NCBI GenBank assembly: GCA_030699485.1
Contig: JAUYMM010000034.1
Coordinates: forward strand, 1 to 9,879
DNA: 9,879 nucleotides
Source: Candidatus Woesebacteria bacterium
Lineage (GTDB): Bacteria > Patescibacteriota > Microgenomatia > UBA8517
Reading direction: 5' to 3'
Shown here: positions 1-5,964 of the stretch, in pieces
How the letters are laid out: the number at the start of each line of letters is the position of its first letter
Position numbering within the stretch: position 1 is the stretch's first letter
Made by a program: the position numbers and the translations under genes
Notes under the pieces: generated by a model
The model's database searches: none
Seen by the model: the letters and a program-made list of their open reading frames with translations, nothing else
What the model was told of the DNA's origin: nothing

Positions 1-449
1 GCATCATCCCAATATTCATCAATCAAATAAAAATAGTGCATCATTTCAGTACCCATTGTACAAATTGAATTTCCAATTCCTCCACTTGGTAAAAACAAAG
101 CATGTCTAGGTGAGTCTTCTTTTGTATTATCAATTGTTATATATTCTACCTTTCCAAAAGTTTTACTTTCAGGTCTCAAATCAACTATCGGAGCATATAA
201 AACCCCTGTTACGGGATAAATTAATTTATTCCAATTTTCGCTGTGGACGGCTTTGATTACCCCAGGTTTAATATAAGCATGAGTCCATTGAACTGGATTG
301 AATTCAACACCTGTTGCTACTTTTAATTCTTCTTTATTGTATGGTTCATGAAGAAAACCTCTAGCATCACCCAGTATTGGTCTTTGAATAAGAACTACCC
401 CTTCAATTGAAGTTTTCTTTATATTATTCTCAGGATCAAATCTCATCAT
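1..449 (-). CDS. RmlC-like dTDP-4-dehydro-sugar 3,5-epimerase, 3' end cut by window
   Basis: I translated this by hand from the ATG at 449: 149 codons stay open to the window edge, so the C-terminus is missing. The product is a cupin-fold protein of the RmlC family, which epimerises C3 and C5 of 4-keto-6-deoxy sugar nucleotides made by RmlB. Visible family marks are DARGFLHE (about residues 28-35), a His in KAVH (66-69) where RmlC has RGLH, a Lys in NWNKLIYPV (75), VDLRPESKTFGK (89-100) and an aromatic stretch HYFYLIDEYW (138-147). It departs from classical RmlC: the Arg of RGLH is Lys-Ala here, the usual N-x-S-x-S block before it is QWTHAY, and the PPGFAHGF segment is replaced by PSGGIGNSI with no His. 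It may be a variant epimerase or a related cupin isomerase. A second ATG at 446 is possible. A perfect extended -10 lies 8 bases upstream of 449, which favours that start and a nearly leaderless transcript. Confidence 0.8.
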   Translation of the reverse strand, partial: MMRFDPENNIKKTSIEGVVLIQRPILGDARGFLHEPYNKEELKVATGVEFNPVQWTHAYIKPGVIKAVHSENWNKLIYPVTGVLYAPIVDLRPESKTFGKVEYITIDNTKEDSPRHALFLPSGGIGNSICTMGTEMMHYFYLIDEYWDD

Positions 450-457
450 GTTTTTAA

Positions 458-466
458 ATTATATCA
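458..466 (-). promoter_or_regulatory. Extended -10 promoter element for the RmlC-like gene
   Basis: The minus strand reads TGATATAAT, a perfect TGn-TATAAT extended -10. Eight bases separate it from the ATG at 449, so initiation at the usual distance would leave a leader of only about two bases. No good -35 is seen at 17 bases. It overlaps the stop codon of the upstream remnant ORF. Its resemblance to two other promoters in the window raises confidence. Confidence 0.6.
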
Positions 467-608
467 TCAATTCCTCTTTTTTGACTCTCATGAACTCTAA
501 TGGGCTTATGAACAATATTGGTATTATAAATAATACTGCAGATACTATTAAAACATAGTTTATATCTATTTTTGCTAAATATCCAACTACATCTGCCAAA
601 CAAATTAT
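459..608 (-). pseudogene. Remnant of a polytopic membrane protein (C-terminal helix and tail)
   Basis: A minus-strand frame is open from 608 to a TAA at 459-461. It encodes about 49 residues, with ADVVGYLAKIDINYV followed by a long hydrophobic helix (LIVSAVLFIIPILFI) and a charged tail ending RVKKEELMI. This looks like the last transmembrane helix and cytosolic tail of a 12-helix transporter, such as an MFS protein or a flippase; that is a resemblance, not an identification. There is no ATG at the beginning, an in-frame stop lies just upstream (609-611), and the glycosyltransferase gene ends only about 20 bases beyond. I therefore read it as the surviving 3' end of a deleted gene. A TTG at 597-599 could start a 46-residue single-helix protein, but no ribosome binding site precedes it. 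Confidence 0.42.
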
Positions 609-631
609 TTAAAAAAATTCACATTAAATAG

Positions 632-1888
632 TTAAGATTTTTGATTTGATTCTAATAATTTGACTAATTCCTTTTCTAATTTTCGAGTTACTACCTCCCA
701 ACCATATCCTTCTTTTATAAATTCACCATTTTCACTAATCTTCATGTAAAGTTTGGGATTATTAATTAACATTAAGATTGATTTGGTAATTTCTTCCACA
801 TTGCTTCCTGAAAAAATTGAATTCACACCATCTTCAGCGAAATCACAATATGCTTTACACTCCTTAGCAATAATTGTTGGTGTACCTGAGGATATTGATT
901 CTATCACTGATTTTCCAAAGGATTCAGAAATAGATGGAAAGATTGCTATATCTGAATTTTCATAAAATTTAGACAATCTCTGTTGGCACACAGCTCCTTC
1001 AAACTCTATGTTTTTGTACAATTTCTTGTTTGATATTTCTTTTTTCATATCATTATAATATTTCTTATATACATCCATGGTAAAATTATCCTTCTCACCA
1101 ATTATTGAAAGATGAACATCCAATCCATTCAGCAATAGTTGGTTCACAACTTCGATAAGTATAGATTGTCTCTTTTGTGGACGTATTGACCCAACCGTGA
1201 TTAATCTCAAAATTTTAGGATTATTAGATATAGTTTTTTGAACATGTTTAAAAATATCCACATCTATTCCCCTTGGTAATACTTCAATTTTGTTATTTTT
1301 AATACCTCTCAACCTCAAGGTATTTTTTTCATCCGAAGAAGTACTAAATATCTTAGCCACACTGTTTAAAACTAATTGTTCCAATTGAATATAAATTAAA
1401 GAAACACTTTTAAATTTTATATACTCATCACTTAATAACATTGGAAACAAAACAGCCTTATTTAACGGGATAAAATTACGAAAAACAACACCAAAAGAGG
1501 CAAGTGGGTGAAACATGCAGATAGTATCATATTCAAATAATAAATTGTCTTTAAAATATTCGGAAGCAACCAAGGATTGTATAATTTCTGGCATATCTCT
1601 TAAGTCAATGCTGGAAAATAAATCTTTAGTAGTTTGACTTGGGACATCAATTCTAATCACATTGACATTGGGAAATAGCTTAACTTTTTTGTCTTTTTGT
1701 AAAACAAACTTACGTTTAAAGTAATTATTGCTTATTTTATCAGGAATCACTTTATACGAATAAATATCAATGTGATGTCCAAATTTAGACAACCAGTATG
1801 TATAATTTCTAACAGTTATAGGTTGTCCATCATTGTCGATTAATGGAATAGATGGATCTCTATTTGAAGTCAAAAAAGCTAGTTTCAT
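632..1888 (-). CDS. GT4-family glycosyltransferase
   Basis: This 418-residue protein has the two Rossmann halves of a GT-B retaining glycosyltransferase of family GT4. The N-terminal acceptor half begins MKLAFLTSN and carries a DNDGQPITVRNYTYWLSKFGH segment, like the strand-loop-helix at the start of GT4 enzymes. The C-terminal donor half starts near LPRGIDVDIF (204-213), continues with VGSIRPQKR (232-240), and contains the E-x7-E nucleotide-sugar motif SESFGKSVIE, with glutamates at about 322 and 330, then SGTPTIIAK. No signal peptide is seen, so it should act at the inner face of the membrane. The start at 1888 overlaps the upstream stop by ATGA, implying translational coupling. It is the last gene of the operon, and its substrate is probably the sugar nucleotide made by the genes before it (inference). 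Donor and acceptor cannot be read from sequence. Confidence 0.9.
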   Translation of the reverse strand: MKLAFLTSNRDPSIPLIDNDGQPITVRNYTYWLSKFGHHIDIYSYKVIPDKISNNYFKRKFVLQKDKKVKLFPNVNVIRIDVPSQTTKDLFSSIDLRDMPEIIQSLVASEYFKDNLLFEYDTICMFHPLASFGVVFRNFIPLNKAVLFPMLLSDEYIKFKSVSLIYIQLEQLVLNSVAKIFSTSSDEKNTLRLRGIKNNKIEVLPRGIDVDIFKHVQKTISNNPKILRLITVGSIRPQKRQSILIEVVNQLLLNGLDVHLSIIGEKDNFTMDVYKKYYNDMKKEISNKKLYKNIEFEGAVCQQRLSKFYENSDIAIFPSISESFGKSVIESISSGTPTIIAKECKAYCDFAEDGVNSIFSGSNVEEITKSILMLINNPKLYMKISENGEFIKEGYGWEVVTRKLEKELVKLLESNQKS

Positions 1889-3783
1889 AAACTAATAACA
1901 GAATTAAAAATTGCTCTTGATATGGCAGATAAAAAATATGATTCGTCACAACTATTTATAAGTTCATTTAATTTTTGGATTGGCCACAAAACTATTCCTT
2001 CATTTTCCTCGAACAAATCTCCATATTGAACATCTGGATATTTATCTTTAGATAAATCTAATAAGATTGAATACAAACTTGGGTGATTGTTTGTCATGCC
2101 AGAATCTGTGGAAATCCTACCGAGACTAATCATTTCTATTATTGAAGCATCGCCATCTAAAACATTGATTCTTAAATCCTTACTTAATGAATTCGTAACA
2201 ATGTCCAGTAAAGACTCATTAAGCTCCCGCGGAAGACCCCCTATTAAATCATAAACAATCCCTCCTCGTGGAAATTTTTGAACTTTTCTAAGCGCAATAT
2301 GGGTAATTTTACCTTCTCTCCTAATTATAACTAAAAATTTTGACCCAGAACTTGGCCCTAAACCCCAAGAATAATATCCTTCTTGTCTTTTTATTCCACT
2401 TAAAGATTCAACTTCAAACCATGTAAGGATACTGTAGATTCCTAATTCAGGTTGTCCATGATCTATTTTAATTAAACGAAGTACTTTTTCTTTTCCTATC
2501 TTTTCTTCTCTGGATGATAAATCTTCTACATATCCAAATGTCGAAGGGTTTATTCCAAGAGTTTTGATCTCATCCTTAATCGCTTCAGGACTTGCTTGAT
2601 ACCACTTTTTACTTTCTAAATTTTTAATAACAATTTCATATCTAACTAAATTTTGCTGTACAAAATGTTCTTCTGTGTCTAACTTCTCAGGTACATTGCT
2701 TTCAGAATTTTCTACCTGACCAAAAACAAACTTAGTTTTCCCTGTTTCTCGCTCTAAAGAAATATAGGCTGAGATTGACTTTGTTCTATCCATAATCATT
2801 GCTTTCCTTTTAAGAAGAGGTCTCCACCAATCTTGATTTTCTTTATACCATTTGATTGTTTCTTTTAATCCCTCATTAAAATTGGATCTTGTTATTTCCG
2901 GTTCCCAACCTAGTTCTTCAATGATTTTAGTTGCATTTATTGCATATCTTCTGTCATTACTATGCCTATCTGATACATGTTTTATCATGTTTTGTTTTGC
3001 ACCATATAAATCAACTACTTTTTCTGCGATATAACCATTACTCCTGTCATTGTCAGACCCAACCAAATAAGTTTCTCCTGCTCTACCCTTTTGTAAAATT
3101 AAGTCAATCGCTGTTGCGTGATCCCTCGTATGAATCCAATCTCTTACATTTCTACCATCTCCATGAAGTGGAACTTTAATATTATCAATTAAATTACAAA
3201 CTATTATTGGAATGAACTTTTCAGGAAACATGAATGGTCCATAATTATTAGAACAATTTGAAATTGTAATATACATATTAGTTTTTTGATAAAAATCCAA
3301 AACTATTTTATCTGCCTCAGCTTTTGATAGTGCATATAAGTTATCAGGCCTTGGAGAATATGGCGTTTTTTCAGTAAATTTAGCATCAGAATCTAATGGT
3401 AATTCCCCATACACCTCATCAGACGAGATATGGTGGAATCTATTTACTCCTGCTTTCTTCGCCTCCTCAAGAAGCGCTAATGTACCATGTACATTTGTTT
3501 GCCAATAAGTTGAAGGGTCAAATACAGATCTGTCCACATGGCTTTCTGCTGCAAAATGAACTAAAGTATCAACGTTTTTTAGACTTTCTGAAACTATTTC
3601 TCTATTATTAATATCACCTTCAATAAATTCAATCTGTTTTAATATTGGACGAAGTGTTTCAAGATTTCCTGCATAGGTTAATGAATCTAATACTTTAATT
3701 TTATCTTTTGGATGTTTTTCTAACCAATAGTAAACAAAATTTGAACCAATAAACCCAGCTCCACCTGTTATTAGAATATTCAT
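1885..3783 (-). CDS. RmlB-type NDP-glucose 4,6-dehydratase fused to a Nudix-like domain
   Basis: A 632-residue protein, about twice the usual RmlB length. Residues 1-325 are a complete extended short-chain dehydratase: GGAGFIGS NAD-binding loop (7-14), SSDEVYG with the catalytic Asp-Glu pair (122-123), YALSK giving YxxxK (150-154), NNYGPFMFPEKFIP (179-192) and DRHSNDRRYAIN (272-283). This part should convert dTDP- or UDP-glucose to the 4-keto-6-deoxy form. Residues about 330-480 are unrecognised. Residues about 480-625 resemble an ADP-ribose-pyrophosphatase-like Nudix fold: FLVIIRREGK, FPRGGIVYDLIGG, LGRISTDSGMTN and a final W-P-helix region. However, the catalytic Nudix box is eroded: after GGLPRELNES the expected RExxEE is NSLSKD. 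The fold is likely kept as a binding or structural module. It overlaps galU (upstream) and the glycosyltransferase (downstream) by ATGA. The dehydratase call is firm; the Nudix-like call is an inference from motif order. Confidence 0.9.
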   Translation of the reverse strand: MNILITGGAGFIGSNFVYYWLEKHPKDKIKVLDSLTYAGNLETLRPILKQIEFIEGDINNREIVSESLKNVDTLVHFAAESHVDRSVFDPSTYWQTNVHGTLALLEEAKKAGVNRFHHISSDEVYGELPLDSDAKFTEKTPYSPRPDNLYALSKAEADKIVLDFYQKTNMYITISNCSNNYGPFMFPEKFIPIIVCNLIDNIKVPLHGDGRNVRDWIHTRDHATAIDLILQKGRAGETYLVGSDNDRSNGYIAEKVVDLYGAKQNMIKHVSDRHSNDRRYAINATKIIEELGWEPEITRSNFNEGLKETIKWYKENQDWWRPLLKRKAMIMDRTKSISAYISLERETGKTKFVFGQVENSESNVPEKLDTEEHFVQQNLVRYEIVIKNLESKKWYQASPEAIKDEIKTLGINPSTFGYVEDLSSREEKIGKEKVLRLIKIDHGQPELGIYSILTWFEVESLSGIKRQEGYYSWGLGPSSGSKFLVIIRREGKITHIALRKVQKFPRGGIVYDLIGGLPRELNESLLDIVTNSLSKDLRINVLDGDASIIEMISLGRISTDSGMTNNHPSLYSILLDLSKDKYPDVQYGDLFEENEGIVLWPIQKLNELINSCDESYFLSAISRAIFNSVISL

Positions 3784-4664
3784 TTTAAATCAAGAGTTTT
3801 CAAATATTTCTTAAATTCTCCATTTAAATCTTTGTGTCTTAAGGCAAATTCAATAACTGTTTTTAAATATTCAATTTTGCTACCTGTGTCATAATATGTG
3901 CCATTCTCTATTTCACATGCATAAACTGGAATTTTTTGTTCTCTTAATATATTTATCGCGTCGGTCAACCAGATTTCTCCACCTTTTGTTGGTTTTAGAT
4001 TTTTGAGTGCTGGAAAAATTTCTGGGGGTAAAATATATGCTCCGTGTGTAGCCAAATTTGAAGGTGCCTCGCCCGGAATAGGTTTTTCTACAATTCTATT
4101 AATTTTAAATACTTTGTCTTCAACTGGTTCTAAATCTGCAATACCATATTTTGAAAGCCTGTCACGAGATTCTATTCTAACTCCAGAGATTACCACTCCA
4201 CCATATTTCTCCCAAACTTTCATCATTTGGGCAAGTCTTGGAGGGTCAGAACTAATAAACTCGTCTCCCCAAAGAACAGCAAAACTTTCGTTTCCAATCA
4301 CTGATTCTGCCGATAGGACAGGTGTACCGTTTCCGTAAAGACCTTTTTGTCTTACATATATAAAATTGGCCATCTCGGCTATTTTATTAATTTCGTCAAG
4401 AAGCTTCTCTTTTCCACCTCTAATTAAATTATTAATTAAATCAGCATTCGGCAAATCAAAATGATCCTCAATTGCTCTTTTGGACGAGCCTGTAACAATT
4501 ACTATGTCTTTAATACCACTTTCAACAGCTTCTTCCACAACATATTGAATAACTGGTTTATCAACAATTGGAAGCATTTCTTTAGGCATTGCCTTAGTTT
4601 GGGGTAAAAATCTAGTTCCGAAGCCTGCCGCTGGAATGACTGCTTTAGTTATCTTATTAATCAT
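3780..4664 (-). CDS. galU: UTP-glucose-1-phosphate uridylyltransferase
   Basis: A 294-residue nucleotidyltransferase that makes UDP-glucose from UTP and glucose 1-phosphate in the cytoplasm. The N-terminus has KAVIPAAGFGTRFLP and the signature KEMLPIVDKPVIQYVVEE; LWGDEF near residues 131-136 holds the metal-binding Asp; RIVEKP (190-195) and GTYYDTGSK (255-263) complete the family pattern, and the length is normal for GalU. An in-frame ATG at 4742 would add 26 residues, but those overlap the upstream membrane-protein gene, look unlike GalU, and leave an unusual extension. The ATG at 4664 gives the normal GalU start and makes an ATGA overlap with the upstream stop, like two other junctions here. 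No Shine-Dalgarno site precedes it, so reinitiation after the upstream stop is likely. It feeds the following dehydratase or a separate UDP-glucose pool. Confidence 0.93.
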   Translation of the reverse strand: MINKITKAVIPAAGFGTRFLPQTKAMPKEMLPIVDKPVIQYVVEEAVESGIKDIVIVTGSSKRAIEDHFDLPNADLINNLIRGGKEKLLDEINKIAEMANFIYVRQKGLYGNGTPVLSAESVIGNESFAVLWGDEFISSDPPRLAQMMKVWEKYGGVVISGVRIESRDRLSKYGIADLEPVEDKVFKINRIVEKPIPGEAPSNLATHGAYILPPEIFPALKNLKPTKGGEIWLTDAINILREQKIPVYACEIENGTYYDTGSKIEYLKTVIEFALRHKDLNGEFKKYLKTLDLK

Positions 4665-4921
4665 ATTCTGTATACTAAACTCAAAGTTATTACCATACCT
4701 AATATAGCCACAGTAATGTATTCTATCACAATAGCTAAGCATATGTCTTTATGAATTGTGTGGTGGATAATTCCCCAAGAAACATAGGCTGATGCTAAGG
4801 CAAAAGCAACACCAATTTGAAAATTTGTATCATATGAAAATACATAAAAACCAATAATTCCAGCAATAAATATAAATATCAAACTTATATAATGAGGCAT
4901 ATGTTTAATAAAATTTTGCAT
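4661..4921 (-). CDS. Small three-helix membrane protein of unknown function
   Basis: An 86-residue protein made almost wholly of three hydrophobic segments: about 11-30 (YISLIFIFIAGIIGFYVF), 35-52 (around VAFALASAYVSWGII) and 61-84 (LAIVIEYITVAILGMVITLSLVY). Between helices two and three is a histidine cluster, HHTIHKD (53-59), the only obviously functional-looking element; it could bind a metal or heme, but nothing proves this. I have a general impression that small proteins of this pattern recur in CPR genomes, but recognise no named family. It begins 1 base after the CAP-protein stop and its own stop overlaps the galU start by ATGA, so it is firmly part of the operon. A second Met at residue 8 is an alternative start. 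Confidence 0.75.
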   Translation of the reverse strand: MQNFIKHMPHYISLIFIFIAGIIGFYVFSYDTNFQIGVAFALASAYVSWGIIHHTIHKDICLAIVIEYITVAILGMVITLSLVYRI

Positions 4922-4922
4922 A

Positions 4923-5816
4923 TTATAAAATGTTACCTGCCTTTAATATTAAAATAATAGATAATATCATTCCCAAAAAGGCAACATGGGCAAATGTTCT
5001 ACCTGCAACTCTTGTAATCCTTCTTTTAGAGACTAAAATCGCATCTATTACAAAAACTAAAAGCAAAAGACCAACAACAAATAATGATATATTACGTGTT
5101 GTAGTAAAAGGAGATATCAAAACCTGAGCCTGAACTTGTGGCTCTATTACACTTACAGCAATAGGCACTGCAGTCGGCTGAGTAGTGGCTAGTTGTACCT
5201 CTGGAAGCTCTGTAGTCGCACCAGCAAGGGGTTGAACGACTTTGTCTGCATATGTTGCTCCAAAAAACTGAACTATAACCGTTGTGTCACTTCCTGCCAA
5301 ATCACCTTCAGTCACACCTATTCCAATTTCTTTATATTTTGGATTTAAAATATTCTCTCTATGTGTGGGTGAATTCATCCATGCATTAACAGCAGATGAG
5401 GCATTACTAAAATCACGAGCAAGGTTTTCTCCAGCATATCTATATTTATAACCAAAATCACCAAAAAACTTCCACGGCTCTGTACCATCAGGCGCCGTAT
5501 GCGCCCAATAGTCTTTATCTATCATATCTTTAGCTTTTGTATAAGCTGCAGCAGACAATTCTTGATTGAGTGACAATGCAGATAAACCTGCTTCTGTTCT
5601 TTTTTGATTCGTTAGATTAACTACTTCTTGTATAGAAATATTTGACGCGTATCCTAAAATAGATGGGCTTATTTTTGATAATGAATTTAAACCTATTTGA
5701 AATAATATTAAAAAAGAAGCAATTATAATCAAACTTGAAGAATGTAAAATCTTAGCCTTATGATTATTACTTTCCCTAGGTACTAAAAAATGAATTAATT
5801 TTTCTACAAATTGCAT
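4923..5816 (-). CDS. Membrane-anchored CAP/SCP-domain (YkwD-like) protein
   Basis: A 297-residue protein with an N-terminal membrane helix (about 27-43), an outer CAP domain (about 62-188), a Thr/Pro/Gln/Val-rich linker (about 195-238) and two further membrane helices (about 243-262 and 274-293). The CAP fold is shown by NQKRTEAGLSALSLN near its start, DYWAHTAPDG (102-110), YAGENLA (127-133) and HRENILNPKYKEIGIGV (152-168). The two His residues and the acidic residues that line the CAP cavity are H106, E130, H152 and E154. Cellular roles of bacterial CAP proteins are poorly known; proposed ones include cell-wall and extracellular functions. It is the first gene of the operon and has its own extended -10 upstream. 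ILGYAS just after the first helix might be a processing site (speculative). The next gene starts 1 base after its stop. Confidence 0.88.
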   Translation of the reverse strand: MQFVEKLIHFLVPRESNNHKAKILHSSSLIIIASFLILFQIGLNSLSKISPSILGYASNISIQEVVNLTNQKRTEAGLSALSLNQELSAAAYTKAKDMIDKDYWAHTAPDGTEPWKFFGDFGYKYRYAGENLARDFSNASSAVNAWMNSPTHRENILNPKYKEIGIGVTEGDLAGSDTTVIVQFFGATYADKVVQPLAGATTELPEVQLATTQPTAVPIAVSVIEPQVQAQVLISPFTTTRNISLFVVGLLLLVFVIDAILVSKRRITRVAGRTFAHVAFLGMILSIILILKAGNIL

Positions 5817-5824
5817 ACATATCC

Positions 5825-5833
5825 ATCATATCA
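5825..5833 (-). promoter_or_regulatory. Extended -10 promoter element for the CAP-protein operon
   Basis: The minus strand reads TGATATGAT, a TGn extended -10 with five of six hexamer matches. It lies 8 bases before the ATG at 5816, the same spacing as at the RmlC-like gene, predicting a leader of about two bases. No strong -35 is visible. It would drive the five-gene operon down to the glycosyltransferase. Confidence 0.55.
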
Positions 5834-5874
5834 AATAATTACTAAACTCACATCTTATGGATATATTATGGGTC

Positions 5875-5903
5875 TTGACATCCAGAGAATCCTATATTAT
5901 CAT
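5875..5903 (+). promoter_or_regulatory. Sigma70-type promoter on the plus strand
   Basis: A perfect -35 TTGACA at 5875-5880 is followed by a 17-base spacer and TATCAT at 5898-5903 (five of six matches to TATAAT). Initiation would fall near A5910. No plus-strand protein gene follows, so it probably drives the small RNA candidate. It points away from the CAP-protein promoter, making the intergenic region divergent. Confidence 0.65.
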
Positions 5904-5909
5904 ACAGAT

Positions 5910-5960
5910 ATCACGAAAGTGATAACTTTTTGCAAATGGGCTTCGTAAGAAGTCCTTTTT
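5910..5960 (+). ncRNA. Candidate small RNA with two GNRA-capped hairpins
   Basis: From the predicted start near 5910 the plus strand would give an RNA of about 50 bases. The first hairpin is TATCAC-GAAA-GTGATA (5909-5924). The second is GGGCTTC-GTAA-GAAGTCC (5938-5955), followed by five T. Both loops are GNRA tetraloops only on the plus strand; on the minus strand they are TTTC and TTAC, and one G-U pair becomes an A-C mismatch with no T-run after it. This strand polarity, plus the promoter upstream and the terminator shape at the end, argues for a transcript on this strand. It lies in the gap after the NYN gene stop. I do not recognise an RNA family. Alternatively, the first palindrome could be an operator. 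Confidence 0.5.
5938..5960 (+). terminator. Intrinsic terminator on the plus strand
   Basis: A 7-pair stem GGGCTTC/GAAGTCC, with one G-U pair, is closed by a GTAA loop and followed directly by TTTTT. A longer outer pairing, TGCAAA (5931-5936) with TTTGCA (5958-5963), competes with the T-run but extends the same hairpin. It lacks a T-run in the minus direction, so it is a poor terminator for the NYN gene. Confidence 0.55.
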
Positions 5961-5964
5961 GCAT

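Noticed and set aside
464..478. GAGGAATTGATG on the minus strand as a ribosome binding site and start
   Set aside because: The ATG is followed by only one more codon before a stop. The GAGG is over 20 bases from the real start at 449.
2852..3179. Plus-strand open frames of 60-82 codons within the dehydratase gene, and similar ones in other genes
   Set aside because: They lie antisense within well-supported genes and show no recognisable protein features.
4665..4742. 26-residue N-terminal extension of GalU from an ATG at 4742
   Set aside because: It overlaps the three-helix membrane protein gene out of frame, is not GalU-like, and the ATG at 4664 gives the normal GalU N-terminus and an ATGA junction.
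4922..4927. TATAAT on the minus strand directly before the ATG at 4921
   Set aside because: It touches the start codon, so initiation would fall inside the gene, and it overlaps the preceding stop codon. It is likely chance in AT-rich DNA.
5909..5963. The two hairpins as a terminator for the minus-strand NYN gene
   Set aside because: On the minus strand neither hairpin is followed by a T-run, and the second stem contains an A-C mismatch.
5909..5963. c-di-GMP-I or other known riboswitch, suggested by the GAAA and GUAA tetraloops
   Set aside because: The conserved core sequences of that class are not present, and no plus-strand gene lies downstream to be regulated.
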